Part shown: positions 11,869-23,610 of the stretch, one piece after another | Position numbering within the stretch: the first letter of the stretch is position 1 | How the letters are laid out: every line of letters begins with the position of its first letter | Source: Rhizophagus clarus | Taxonomy: Eukaryota > Glomeromycota > Glomeromycetes > Glomerales > Glomeraceae | Direction of reading: 5' to 3' | DNA length: 64,000 nt | NCBI GenBank assembly: GCA_015698045.1 | Contig: BLAL01000252.1 | Coordinates: 1,550,001-1,614,000, forward strand | Notes under the pieces: model-generated | What the model was told of the DNA's origin: nothing | Seen by the model: the letters and a program-made list of their open reading frames with translations, nothing else | Databases searched by the model: none | Made by a program: the position numbers and the translations under genes

Positions 11869-13208
11869 ATGCCAAAAACAAAATTTCGTCCATGTATAGA
11901 TTTACATAATGGACAAGTTAAACAAATTGTAGGAGGTTCCTTGAATGAATCAAATCCTTCGGGACTTAAAACAAATTTTGTATCAAGGTACCAAGGTAAA
12001 CTTCATTTTATATTTCCTTGAAACAATTTGTTAATAAAAATCTTTGTATCATATTTTTGTTTTAGCGAAAAACCAGGTTTTTATGCTAAATTGTACAAAC
12101 AATATAATTTAACTGGAGCTCATGTAATTAAACTTGGGCATGGAAACGATGAGGCGGCAAAAGAATGTTTGGCAGCCTGGCCTGGAGGGTTACAAATTGG
12201 TGGAGGAATTACTTTAGAAAACGCGGAAGAATGGATAAATGCTGGTGCCGAAAAGGTTGATAATATTTTGTTTAATAGAATCTTATAAAAATATTTATAT
12301 ATTAAATAATTTTTTTGTTTAGATAATTGTTACATCGTATCTCTTTCCTGAAGCTAAATTTTCCTTAAGTAGGTTACAAGATTTATCAGCAAAAATTGGA
12401 AAAGAAAAGATTGTTGTTGACATCAGGTAATTGATTGAGATATTTTTTTATTTCTATTGATCTATTATTTTATTTAATCTTTTTATTTTATAGTTGTCGT
12501 AAAAAAGACAATAAATGGATTGTTGCAATGAATAAATGGCAGACTTTAACTGATATGGAAGTAAATAATGGTAATATTTTTTAAATAAAAATTTATCTAT
12601 TAGTGACCTAAATCCTAATTTATTTTTACCTTACTAGATATTATATTATCTAATCAAACTATAATCTATTTTTAGAATCTTTAGAACTATTATCAAATTA
12701 TTGCAGGTTTTTAAACATTTCTTTTATTTTTGCTTACTAAATAATTGTAAATGATTACAATATATATTTTTTAGTGAATTTTTGATACATGCTGCAGATG
12801 TAGAAGGTTTATGCCAAGGAATTGATATTGAACTTGTAGAATGTATGTAATAAATCTGAAATTATTTTGATTATAGTACTTAATATATAATTGATTAATC
12901 AGGTCTTGGAAAATGGATTACAATACCAACTACATATGCAGGAGGTGCAAATTGTAAGTAATAATTTATTAATTAGATTATTATATTAAAAAATTAATTT
13001 AATTATTTTGCAGCTGTTAAAGATCTTGAAGTAGTCAATCAACTATCAAATGGAAAAATTGATTTAACATTTGGAAGGTACAGTAATAATCTTTTGTTTA
13101 CTATAGTAAATTTAATTATTAAATAATTTTTTTTTTAGTGCATTGGATATTTTTGGTGGAACAAAAGTTAAATTTCAAGATTGTGTATTATGGAATCAAC
13201 AAATATAA
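11869..13208 (+). CDS. HIS6: HIS6, ProFAR isomerase of histidine biosynthesis
   Basis: Isomerises ProFAR to PRFAR, the fourth step of histidine synthesis; a cytosolic (beta/alpha)8-barrel. Nine exons keep frame: 11869-11987, 12066-12255, 12323-12426, 12494-12570, 12676-12706, 12775-12842, 12903-12953, 13014-13077 and 13139-13208, giving 257 aa, close to yeast His6. Conserved blocks are [80 protein letters not shown] and [15 protein letters not shown]. An in-frame ATG at 11758 would add 37 residues absent from relatives, so 11869 is preferred. Introns are very AT-rich and short, including a 31-nt exon. This is the last confident core gene before the AT-rich block. Confidence 0.95.
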
Positions 13209-13439
13209 AAATATTTAGATAAAATCTTATATTGGTTTATATATTTATTATACTTTTTAATTTAGATTTTATGTTAAATAATATTATATTCATATAAAAT
13301 AATTGTTAAATACAAAGATTATTGTAAATACTAATTCAAAATTATAAATTAAAAAAGAAATTCTTGATAAAATATATAAAATCTAAAAATTTATTATTTA
13401 ATTATTTAATTTAATTAAATTTTATTAAAATAAAAATTA

Positions 13440-13640
13440 TAGTTAACTCTTTCTAAATGCATTCCTCTTAAAATTATAATGAAAATTTGAAAAAATATGT
13501 ATTTAAAAAGAGTGCACATTTAAAAAGAAAAATTTTATATAATTCTTATTATATACTTAGAACTGAATAAAGAAATACATTTAGAAAAAAAATATATAAT
13601 ATGTACATTTAAAAAAAGGGCACTTAGTAAGAATTAACTG
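13440..13640. mobile_element. TA-flanked MITE, CAGTTAA-type ends
   Basis: 201-bp element with imperfect terminal inverted repeats: left TAGTTAACTCTTTCTAAATG, right (reverse complement) CAGTTAATTCTTACTAAGTG. It is flanked by TA on both sides (13438-13439 and 13641-13642). The interior has subterminal repeats such as AAAGAGTGCACATTTAAAAA. Ends and TA duplication suggest a Tc1/mariner- or pogo-derived nonautonomous element. There is no coding capacity. Confidence 0.65.
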
Positions 13641-13813
13641 TATTTATTATTTAAATAATAAATAAATCTTTTAAAAAATTAATAATAATTATAATTGTTA
13701 TAATTAAAAATTATAAAATTATCATATAATTATGATTAATAATTAATACTAGTATTATATAAATATATTAATAAATATTGTATTATACCATTTTTTGATT
13801 ATATCATATAAAC

Positions 13814-13927
13814 AGGGTTGGCTATGATACTTGTACTGTACTGTACTAAATTTTATATTAATTATTATATATACTAATTATACTAAACTATACTAAATTA
13901 TACTAACTGTACTAATTTTTCAACCCT
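13814..13927. mobile_element. Small MITE-like element with AGGGTTG/CAACCCT ends
   Basis: 114-bp segment bounded by AGGGTTG and its exact complement CAACCCT. Inside are repeated TACTGTAC/TACTAAAC-like motifs arranged toward both ends. A convincing target duplication was not seen because the flanks are simple AT repeats. It could also be a chance pairing, so confidence is moderate. Confidence 0.45.
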
Positions 13928-14270
13928 ATATATAAATATATAAATAAATATTATATTTTTATTTTTTACAATTTTCCATATTTTTTTAAACATTTTGTTA
14001 TCTTTTAAATTATAAATTATTAAAATTAATAATTTAAATAGGACCAATATAATATATCTGAAATAAACCTAAAAATTGGTAATTTTTTTAAATTTGTAAA
14101 TAATATTCAATATATAATTAATAAATAATATACTATATAAAATTATATAACTTTATCATTAATAAATATTATATATAATATCATAATTATATTTGCTAGA
14201 AATCTGAAATAAATTAATCAAAAAAAAAAATAAAAAATATCAATACTTATTATAATAGTATTTTAGTTAA

Positions 14271-15195
14271 AATAGATATTTTTAAATTGAAGAATAATTA
14301 AATTATTCTTCTTGCTAATCGTTACACTCATTTTTTAGAAAATTTTTTTTTCAAAAATAATTTTGAAAAACAGTTAAAAAATAGCAAACAAAGTATGGAA
14401 AACATTCTTTTTGTTTACATACTTATCTAGCTACTTGATAGAAATAATTTTTAGAAATAAGAACAGTAAAAAACAAATGGAAACTAAGGACTCTTTGCTC
14501 ACAAACATCACAAAAGAGGTGCTGATGATGGGTTCAAAGACAAAACGTTTACAGAAGTTCTTATTGTTCAATAAGTGTATAGGAAACAAGCAAAAAGAGT
14601 CATTCAAGTAATAAGAAACAAGTTCTAGTTGTAGTACTTACTAGAACTTTTTAATGTAAAGTATATTTTAGAATATTATCAAAGCTTTTAATTTTTTTCA
14701 CTGAATTTTATTAATAGTATAGTCCTTCTTTTATGTAATATAGTGCAGTTGCAGTTATGTTTTGTACTGCTCATTTTTAAGCTATTTTGTTTTAAAAGTA
14801 TAGGGTATTTTTTCTTTTAGTTTACCCTAAAAGTTTTGTTTATATTTTCTTTTTATTTATTTTTTTATTACACAAGTTTTTTATTAGTTAATTTTGAAAG
14901 GATGGAGTTTGTGTAAAGATGCTTTCATATAGACTAAGGGGCCTAGTATATGTTACTTCCTCTTAAGTGAAACTGCATTACGGTGAATTAGTATGTACAG
15001 TACAGCTGTATATTTTAACAAAGGATTGTAGTGTCCTATGAGAAAAACATCGCTGTATCTTAAGTACTTCGTTGAGAAATAGCATATGATGATTTTTTAG
15101 TCGTTAGCTATCTTGTCATAGAAATTATATAGTCCTAAAACTATTGTATTCATTTCTAACAAAAAAATAAAAAAAAAAATAGATATTTTTAAATT
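14271..15195 (+). mobile_element. Retroposed insertion with poly(A) tail and 18-bp target duplication
   Basis: An identical 18-bp sequence (AATAGATATTTTTAAATT) occurs at 14271-14288 and 15178-15195. The 889 bp between ends in an A-rich tail (15160-15177, interrupted by one T) directly against the right copy. This is the footprint of LINE-type target-primed reverse transcription. The insert is less AT-biased than its surroundings and contains a 66-codon ORF (14411-14611) of no recognised family. Its 5' end is a 23-nt palindrome (14289-14311). It may be a retrocopy of a transcript or a truncated LINE. Confidence 0.6.
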
Positions 15196-15223
15196 ATTAA
15201 TTTTTATTTTAAAAAATATGCAA

Positions 15224-15390
15224 ATATTATAAATCTTATTTTTTTTTTTTTTAATTTTTTTTTAAGATATTAAAAGCGCATCACATTTATTAGAAAAAGG
15301 GAAGGATACAAAGTATTGCATCTATTCTATATGCCATGCTCCTAGTAAAAATACCAGTCCAAACAATCACCATATATTATAAATCTTATT
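15224..15390 (-). mobile_element. Short retroposed 3' transcript end (minus), 17-bp target duplication
   Basis: ATATTATAAATCTTATT is repeated exactly at 15224-15240 and 15374-15390. The 133-bp insert begins on the plus strand with poly(T), so on the minus strand it ends in poly(A). On the minus strand an AATAAA signal (plus 15286-15291) lies about 23-28 nt before the tail. The insert has a more balanced composition than its neighbourhood. It looks like a 5'-truncated retrocopy of an mRNA 3' end; the source gene is unknown. Confidence 0.7.
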
Positions 15391-18179
15391 AAATTTATAA
15401 ATAAATATAATTATTTATATAATTTAGTAATAAAATACTTTTTTATTTTTATTTTTCTTTATATTTTCTGAACTAATATAAATCAAAAATAACTTTTACA
15501 TAAAAAACATATTCAAATAAAACATATAAAAAGTTTATTACTTTTTTTTTATATTTAGCTTTTAAAAATTATTTATGATAAATCTATATATAATACATAA
15601 TAAGATAGGAATAAATAAGTAATAGAAAGTTATACAATTCAAACAATTTTATTATAACTATAAAAAACATTATCTAATTAATTAATAATTATAAACTTGA
15701 TAAAAAGCTTTTAATGTTTTTAGTTTTTAATCTTAAATAAACTTTTAGATAAATACTAAAGTTATATCTGCAAATATTTAAAATCCCAAAAATAATAAAG
15801 TAAATAAAATATCATTAGTTTTCTGCAAACCAATTATATAAATATTAAATATAGAAAATTTATTACCTAATTCATATCAATTAAATAATATTAACCTTTT
15901 TAATAATATTATTAAAGATACTATTGAATTGAAATCTAAAAATAAAGATAAAAAAAAAGAAAAAGTTTACTAATACTTTAAATACAGAGAAGTCTTTAGT
16001 AAATATACTAAAAATGTTTTAAACTAGTGCCTTTTCAGATTCTTCAATAGTAATATCATTGCTTTAGCCTAAAATTTCAATCATAATAGTAAAAAAATCT
16101 TTTATAACTATATTGAATAAGTCTAATAAAGAAAAAAATCAAAGTATAAAATAAAAAAATAACTTAAACTATAACTAAATATCAGTTACTAAATGGCTGT
16201 ACTTATATTTAAAATATTCTTATAATATATAATATGATAATTATATACTTTTATTTCATTTATTTACTTAAAATAATATAATATCATTATATATCTATTA
16301 AAAGTTAGCATAAATATAAAATAATCTGATGCAAATTTTTATTTTTAAATTTTTTAAAAATTACAAGTTATAGTATATGGATTTTTTTATAAATATTTCT
16401 ATATAAATGTTTTTAGTAGTATTATAGTCTCTTAAAAAATATAAAAAATAAAAAAAATTCTAAGCTATTATATATAATTTATCTAAAAATATAATAATAA
16501 TTTTATTAATTAAACTGTAACATACTACATTTCTAATAGATATAATCATAAAATATTTAAAAAAATTAAATTCACTTATAAAAAGTATAAAATTATTAGG
16601 TATTTTAAATCTTAAGATTACTTATATAAGTGTTTTAATATACCAATCAAATAATATAGTAAATATTTCTTTTAGTACAAATATACTTTTTTTTTTTTTA
16701 TATTTAAAAAGAAAATAATTTTTTCTTTCAATATAGTTAAAAGGAATAAATAAAAAAATTGCCTGAAATCCTTTTTTCTAACAAATCTACCAATAATATT
16801 TCTGCAACTGAATTTAATAAGATTTAATAAGAAGTTCAAAGATAAAGGATTTGCATACATTCAAATTAAAAAAATAAGATATAAAACTGATAGGAATATT
16901 AAACCACTAATATTTAACCATCTTTTAAAATTTTTAAATAATAATTATATACAAATATAATAAAAATTAAAAAAAAATTTAAAAGAATTAATAATAAGAT
17001 AATTTTAGAAGTAAAGTAATTTATTACTAATACTTAGTATTTAATCTAGTTTTTTATAAAATTTTTTTTTTTTACCTATTATTCTGTATTTTTTATTATA
17101 TATTAATTTTATAATAGATATTCAAACTGGTTTTTAAATTAAGAGTACTTTATATAAATTAAAAATAATTGTCTAAAGTGAAGTGAAGGACTATATATAT
17201 TTATGAAAAATGATAATTAATTAAGGTTACATGATAATATCTATTTATCTGTGTATATTATATTATTTAAATTTTGTATTACATTAGTAAACAAAAATAA
17301 AAATAAAATTGCAATATGTTAAAGTTAATACAATAAAATAAATATTTTATTTTAGACTCTCAATAGCTAATTATAATATAATTCTATCTTAATCTAATAA
17401 ATATTTATGTATTTTCAATACTAAAAAAAAAATTATTTTAAAAAACTTATATTTTTTATAATTAGTTTTAAATAAAATCAAAATTGTTAATAGTTACTTA
17501 AATACTAATTAGTAATATAATCTTTTAATCAGTAAATTTTATTCAATAATATTTAATTATAATTAATAGATGATTTAGCAATCATAAAATAAATATATTC
17601 AAATATATTATATATATATATTTTAATAAAAAAAATTAAAAAAATCTAAAAAAAATAGTAAAAAGTCAAAAGATATAGTCACTTTTCTTTATAATGAATT
17701 TTAATATAACAAATAATAAATAATATAATATAACAGATTATTTGTATAATACTAATTTTAAATATTAAAAAAACCTTAATATAACAAAATTTACTATTAA
17801 TTTATTATATAATATAATACAAAGTAAAATACACAAATAGTATATACAAAATAACTTTTTTTTATAATGAATTATTATTATAACAAATTTTTTTTAGTAA
17901 AGTAAAAAATTTTTGTAACTTTTAATTAAATTTAATTAAATAATTCTATTAATAATATTTTATAATTATATTAATGCATTAAATATTGTATAATATTAAA
18001 TATTACTTCATATTTTATTATTACATTAAATTATTATATCAGAATTATATTAAGATCATATTAGAATTAATAATTTTAGTTATTTTATTTAATATTTAAA
18101 TAGAATTATATTAATTTATATTAATTAGGATTTAATATGAATTATTATTAATTTATATTTAATTATAGGAATAACAAAA
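15391..18179. other. Extremely AT-rich block, no gene
   Basis: Nearly pure A/T sequence with frequent TAATAATTA-like words and homopolymers. The longest ORF (16672-16860 minus) is low-complexity. A slightly less biased patch at 16015-16090 may be a relic but could not be named. No inverted-repeat ends were recognised. Confidence 0.6.
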
Positions 18180-18326
18180 ATACTTCTAATTAAATTTTTT
18201 TTTTTTTAATGATCTATATATGCTTTTATTGATATTTAGTTCATATATTATATAAACAATTTATCAGAAACTATATCCACCCTGACTTGCAGAATGCGAT
18301 CATCAAATTATACTTCTAATTAAATT
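18180..18326 (-). mobile_element. Short retroposed 3' transcript end (minus), 17-bp target duplication
   Basis: ATACTTCTAATTAAATT occurs at 18180-18196 and 18310-18326. The 113-bp insert starts with a T run (18197-18206). On the minus strand AATAAA (plus 18224-18229) lies about 18-24 nt upstream of the poly(A) tail. The insert is GC-richer than its flanks (for example GCAAGTCAGGGTGG on the minus strand). This is the same architecture as the insertion at 15224-15390. Confidence 0.75.
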
Positions 18327-18566
18327 ATTAAATAATAATAATTATTTTCTATTATAATCAATTATTGTTAAACAATATTAAATTATTTTTAAATTAAAAT
18401 CTATAAAAAAAAAAAATAAAAGAATTATTAATAAATATTCTTACATAAAAAAAAAAATTAAAAACCTACTTTTAATTTTTTAAAAATACTATTTACTAGT
18501 TTTTTATTTTTAAATTTTAAACTAAAATCTACAAAAAAAGTAAAATACTTTAGGAATAGGAAATGC

Positions 18567-18750
18567 TATAGATACCACCCAAATTATTTTAAGTAAATCC
18601 CAAATTAATTTGTACATTTTGACAATCATAATTCCCAAATCCCAAATGTACAAATTGCAAAATTTATATATGTAATTTGTAAATTAATTTGGATTTGTAT
18701 ATTTGGGCTATCATAATCCCAAATTATTTTGGATTTGGGTGGTATCTATA
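18567..18750. mobile_element. 184-bp MITE, copy 1 (TATAGATACC ends)
   Basis: Terminal inverted repeats TATAGATACCACCCAAAT and its complement enclose 184 bp. The interior contains a second inverted pair built on CCCAAATTAATTTG and ATTTGGGATT-like words. Flanks are GGAAATGC (18559-18566) and GGGGATGC (18751-18758), a 6/8 match consistent with an aged 8-bp target duplication, which would suggest hAT mobilisation. TA-TA at the tips would alternatively allow a TA duplication. Confidence 0.75.
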
Positions 18751-18929
18751 GGGGATGCAGATATTTGCTTTTTTTTTTAGACACGTCACTTAAAAAGTTG
18801 TAACCTGTAACATAACTTAAAATTATATGAATTATTAATAAATTCCTATATGAGATGTTACTGATATAGAAAAGTCATGTCAGTAATGTTATTTAGGAAA
18901 TATTCTTTATATTAAAAAATAAAAAAAAA

Positions 18930-19310
18930 TATTAATAAATGTTTTAAATAAAATTAATAAAAAAAATTGAATTTCTACTTATTTATTATTCATTTCAAAT
19001 ATCCATTATAAAATTTAAAAAGACCAAAAAACGTTTTATAAAAAAAAAATAAAAAAAGAACATTACAGTAGTTAACCAAAATTAATAAAAAAAACCTGAT
19101 CTTTATTTACTTCTTATTTTAAACGTCTATTTCAAAATACAAAAAGTTTATTATAATAAAATAAAATTATTAATTAATATTTTTAAATAAAATTAATAAA
19201 CAAATCTTTTAGTTTTCACTTACTTTTTATTTTAAATATTTATTTTAAAGTTCAAAAAGTATTCCTATAAAAAAAAAATTAAAAAAAAATATTAGTAAAA
19301 AAAATTGAAT
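18930..19310. repeat. Degenerate tandem repeat, about 115-130 bp, three copies
   Basis: Units beginning AAATTAATAAA recur near 18950, 19078 and 19191. They are followed by a pyrimidine-rich CTTATTTATTT..TTTCAAAATA segment and then an A-rich run. The sequence is too degenerate for exact boundaries. It is distinct from the 120-bp satellite that follows. Confidence 0.45.
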
Positions 19311-20261
19311 AATTGGTAAATCAGATTAATAAGTTATATATTATACTGTATTGAATAATTTGTTATAATATTAATAAAGTTGCTTATAATGAAGGTTTAA
19401 TTAGCTAAAATATAAAGTTTATTATATTAAAAGAGGATTATATAACTTTAGTAGAATTTTGAACAATAGTAATATAACTCACATACAAGTTTGTGTAAAG
19501 TTTATATGAAATTACTTTTTAAACTCACAAATTGAGTTTACATAAATTAGTCAATTTGGGAGTAACTCGCATATTATATTTGTGTAGAGTTTATAATAGA
19601 TATATGTGAATTTATTTTTAAAAAATACTAATTTCAGTAAATATAAATTACTTGATATTTACCAAAATTTATTTTATTTTATTTATTTTTTCATTTTTTT
19701 TTGGTATTTTATACCAAATTTATTTGTTTTTATTATTCTTTTTCAGTTTTAATACCCTAATTCCAAACGTTTAGTTATATTTTTCATCCAGTAATACTAC
19801 AAAAAAGAAAAAAAAATTAATAACTTAATTAGTTAAAAAAAGAACAATAAAAAATATCATTCTATTCTCTCTTACTTTAATTTCAAAAATCCAGCCATAT
19901 TTTTCATCTAGCAATATTACAAAAAATAAAAAAAAATCAATAATTTAATTAGTTAAAAAAAGAACAATGAAAGACATTTCACCTACCTTCCTTTACCTTA
20001 ATTCCAAAAATCTAATTATATTTTTTGTCTAGTAATACTACAAAAAAAAAAATAAAAAAAATAATTAATTAATTAGTTAAAAAAAATACTGAAAAACACT
20101 TTTTTTGCCCTTTCTTACCTTAATTCCAAAAGTCTAGTCATGTTTTTTATTTGGCAATACTACAAAAAAGAACAAAAAAAATAATTAATTAATTAGTTAA
20201 AAAAAGAACAATAAAAAATACCTTATCCACTTTCCCTTACCTTAATTTTAAAAGTCTAGTC

Positions 20262-20754
20262 TATAAATGCCATCCAAATTATTTTAAGTAAATTCCAAAT
20301 TAATTTTTACATTTTGACAGCCATAATTCCCAATCCCAAATGTACAAATTGCAAAATTTATATATGTAATTTGTAAATTAATTTGGATTTGTACATTTGG
20401 GCAGGACCTCAAACATCTCTCATTTAGGTTAGATATAATATATAGTAAAATTTTCAATTTAGGATATCTTGGTCAATATTAATGCTATCAAAATAAAATT
20501 TATATAATTAGATTCGTCTCATTAAGACAAATCCAATGATATAAATTTTATTATTAAAATCCAATTAGTAGATTTTTTTAAATACAGGGGTATGTAGAAT
20601 AGGAAATTTTTAAAAATATCCCTGAAATAAGCAACTTTTTAAAATTTTATATAATCAATAAGCAAACTCAACCCCTGACCTATTTATATATAGTTCAGAG
20701 TCCTATTTGGGCTGCTATAATCCCAAATTATTTTGGATTTGGGTGGCATCTATA
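20262..20754. mobile_element. 184-bp-family MITE, copy 2, with nested insertion
   Basis: Same family as 18567-18750 (ends TATAAATGCCATCC and GGGTGGCATCTATA), inserted in a satellite monomer. Flanks GTCTAGTC (20254-20261) and GTCTGGTC (20755-20762) match the interrupted monomer word and form a 7/8 target duplication. The element is longer than 184 bp only because another element sits inside it at 20403-20704. Confidence 0.8.
20403..20704. mobile_element. Nested 302-bp nonautonomous element with perfect 8-bp target duplication
   Basis: A 302-bp sequence lies within MITE copy 2, bounded by ATTTGGGC at 20395-20402 and 20705-20712. Removing it and one copy of the 8-mer restores the sequence seen in copy 1. 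Its ends, AGGACCTCAAAC and (reverse complement) AGGACTCTGAAC, form an imperfect inverted repeat. An 8-bp duplication is typical of hAT elements. Confidence 0.85.
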
Positions 20755-21316
20755 GTCTGGTCATGCTTTTCATTTGATAATATTACAAAAAAGAACAAAA
20801 AAAATAAATAATTAATTAGTTAAAAAACATTAAAAAATATTTCTTTTACCCTCTTTTACCTTAATTCCAAAAGTCTGTCATGCTTTTTGTCTAGCAATAC
20901 TATAAAAAAAAAATAAAAAAATAATTAATTAATTAGTTAAAAAAAGAACAATAAAAGATATCTTACCCACCTTTTCTTACCTTAATTCTAAAAGTCTGAT
21001 TTTGCTTTTTGTTCAGCAACATTATAAAAAATAAAAAAAAGTTAATAACTTAATTAATTAAAAAAAAATAATCAAACACTTTTCCAACCCTTTTTTACTT
21101 TAATTCTAAAAATCTAATTGTACTTTTTGTCTAGTAACATTACAAAAATAAACTAATAAAATCAGATATTTGGATATAATAAACCTGTATATATCAAACA
21201 CTTGATATACTAAATTCAAGTTTACAGAACTAATTTTTTATAATTATTTACACTGAATATAACAAATTTTTATAATAAATTCCTATATATTACATCCAAA
21301 CTTGATTTAATCAGCT

Positions 21317-21500
21317 TATAGATGCCACTCAAATCCAAAATAATTTGGAATTATAGCAGCCCAAATGTATAAATCCAAATTAATTTATAAATTATATATA
21401 TAAATTTTGCAATTTGAATATTTAAAATTTGGAAATTATAGCTGTCAAAATATACAAATTAATTTGGGATTTATTTAAAATAATTTGGATGGCATCTATA
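21317..21500. mobile_element. 184-bp MITE, copy 3, opposite orientation
   Basis: Ends TATAGATGCCACTC and GGATGGCATCTATA enclose 184 bp, the same length as copy 1, with the interior reversed. Flanks AATCAGCT (21309-21316) and AATCAGTC (21501-21508) agree at 6 of 8 positions, again fitting an 8-bp duplication. Confidence 0.75.
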
Positions 21501-22358
21501 AATCAGTCCTAATATATTAGCCATATATTTGTTATACTGAACAAGTCATGTGATTATAAACTAATTCAAACCAATTTTATAGTACTGATCAAGGTTATCA
21601 GTAATTAATAAACAAATAGTGATTTGTTCATGAAACTTTACATTATACAAAATTATAATTTTGATTGGCATTATAAATTTGATTAGAATTATTTAGGACA
21701 GAATTGATTCAATATATTAGATATATACTAAATCTTTTGAAGCAGAAGGTTCATTATATTCATACAATATATTTATATAAATCACATGTTTATTATTTTA
21801 TTAATTAAAATTTATATAACAAACTATTTGATATATAGTATAAGTATTATATAACAAACCCATTCTATATTGAACAAAAATTGCTGGAACATTAGATTCA
21901 TTATATTCAGAAGGGACTATATAAATAATTATTAGTTAATAATAAAAATTATAAGTTGAATTTTAGCAAATCAACATATAATTTGCATGTAACATTTGAT
22001 TTTAATAAATTTAATCAATTCTAAAAATAGCAAAATATTTATAATTTTATACAAATCTTTATAACTTCTATATTAGATATTTGGAATTCTTTTTAATTTC
22101 AAAAGTCTAATTGTATTTTTTATTTAACAATATTACAAAAAAAAAAAAATAAATAACTTAATTAATTAAAAAAAATAATAAAAATATATTTTTCAATCTT
22201 TTTTATCTTAATTCTAAAAGTTTAATCATATTTTTTATTTAATAATATTACAAAAAAATAAATAAATAAATAACTTAATTAATTAGAAAAATAACAAAAA
22301 AACACTTTTCTTAATTTTTTTTATCTTATTTCAAAAGTTCAGCCATATCTTTCATCTG

Positions 22359-22642
22359 ATAATATTATAAAAATTTTTTTTTTTTTTTTAATTCAAAAAT
22401 CATGTTACATTTATTGTAAAATATTTAACTAAAAATATTACATATAAATTATATAATCTTTTCAGCTCAGTTAAGTGTAATCTATAAATATGCAAATAAA
22501 ATCTAAAATTTCTAACTCTAAATTAAAATCCAAAAATTCTAAATAAAATATAAACCTATATAAAATATATTACTAAAATAAATTAAATTAAATTATAATA
22601 TTATAAAATCATTAATAAATCATCAAAATAATATTATAAAAA
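22359..22642 (-). mobile_element. Retroposed fragment (minus) in the satellite, 15-bp target duplication
   Basis: ATAATATTATAAAAA, part of the satellite monomer, is present at 22359-22373 and 22628-22642. The insert begins with about 16 T, so it has poly(A) on the minus strand. AATAAA (plus 22410-22415) lies about 20-25 nt before the tail. This is the fourth insertion of this design in the block. The duplication is low-complexity, so confidence is lower than for the others. Confidence 0.55.
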
Positions 22643-22696
22643 AAAATAAATATTAAAAAAAAAAAATAACAATAAACATTTTTCTAGACTCTTTTA

Positions 22697-23184
22697 CAGT
22701 CAGATCTCTATATAATCACACCTTATATAATCACACCTCTACATAAGAACCCAATTTTATGAAACTGACTTTTATTTAGTTAATTTACCTCTTTATAATC
22801 ACAATTCAGTTATAATCACTATCACTACATGATTCGCAATATACATATTATTTTTACTAATAATTAAACCTCTTTATAGTTACTATAATTTCAGTTAAAT
22901 CAAAATATTAGCCAGAATTATAAATAAATTTCCTTTTTTAGAATATAGATTATAAGAAATTTTCAAAATTGTTTTTATAAAACAATTATTGCCCAAAAAT
23001 ATACAATTCATCATGTGATTTATAATTTTATAATTTATAATTAAGGACAAAGTTAAAATAATTTTAATAATTTTTATTTCTGATTTCTGGTAAAAAAAAT
23101 TGTATACTATATATACAATCACACCTCTATACAATTACCAGTTAAGGATGTAACCAACTTGGTGATTATATAGAGGTCTAACTG
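22697..23184. mobile_element. TA-flanked 488-bp element, pogo/Tigger-like ends
   Basis: Terminal inverted repeats start CAGTCAGATCTCTATATAAT and, at the other end, CAGTTAGACCTCTATATAAT. TA dinucleotides flank both sides (22695-22696, 23185-23186). Removing the element rejoins a satellite monomer at CTTTTACTTTAATT. End sequence and TA duplication match the pogo/Tigger branch of Tc1/mariner. Internal sequences repeat the ATAATCACACCTCTA word. No transposase ORF is present. Confidence 0.85.
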
Positions 23185-23610
23185 TACTTTAATTTTTAAA
23201 ATCTGATTATATTTTTCATCTAGTAATACTATAAAAAAAAAAATAAATAAATAATTTAATTAATTAAAAAAAATAATAAAAATATTTTTTTTAACACTTT
23301 TTTACTTTAATTCTAAAAGTCTAATCATACTTTTTGTTTGATAATATTACAAAAAAAGAAAAAAATAAATAAATAACTTAATTAATTAAAAAAAATAATA
23401 AAAAACATTTTCTTCAATTTTTCTTACTTTAATTTTAAAAGTTTAATTATATTTTTTTTTTTTAATAAATATTATAAATATTAAAAAAAAAAAAAAAAAT
23501 AAATAAATAATTTAATTAATTAAAAAAAAAATAATAAAAAATATGCTTTTATTTGGCAATATTATAAAAAAAATAAATAATTTTTTTTTTTAAATCAAAT
23601 ATTCAAATTA

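Larger units (their letters stand above)
19735..23610. repeat. Satellite array of about 120-bp monomers, split by insertions
   Basis: About 14 monomers recur. Consensus landmarks are CCTTAATTCCAAAAGTCTAG, a TTTTTGTCTAGCAATACTAC segment, an A-rich stretch, TTAATTAGTT, then AAAAAGAACAATAAAA. Runs lie at 19735-20261, 20755-21160, 22085-22372 and 23185-23610. Gaps are explained by a MITE at 20262-20754, a further 0.9-kb segment at 21165-22085 containing another MITE, a retroposed fragment at 22374-22627 and a TA-flanked MITE at 22697-23184. Later monomers are more AT-rich (C lost to T). Confidence 0.75.
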
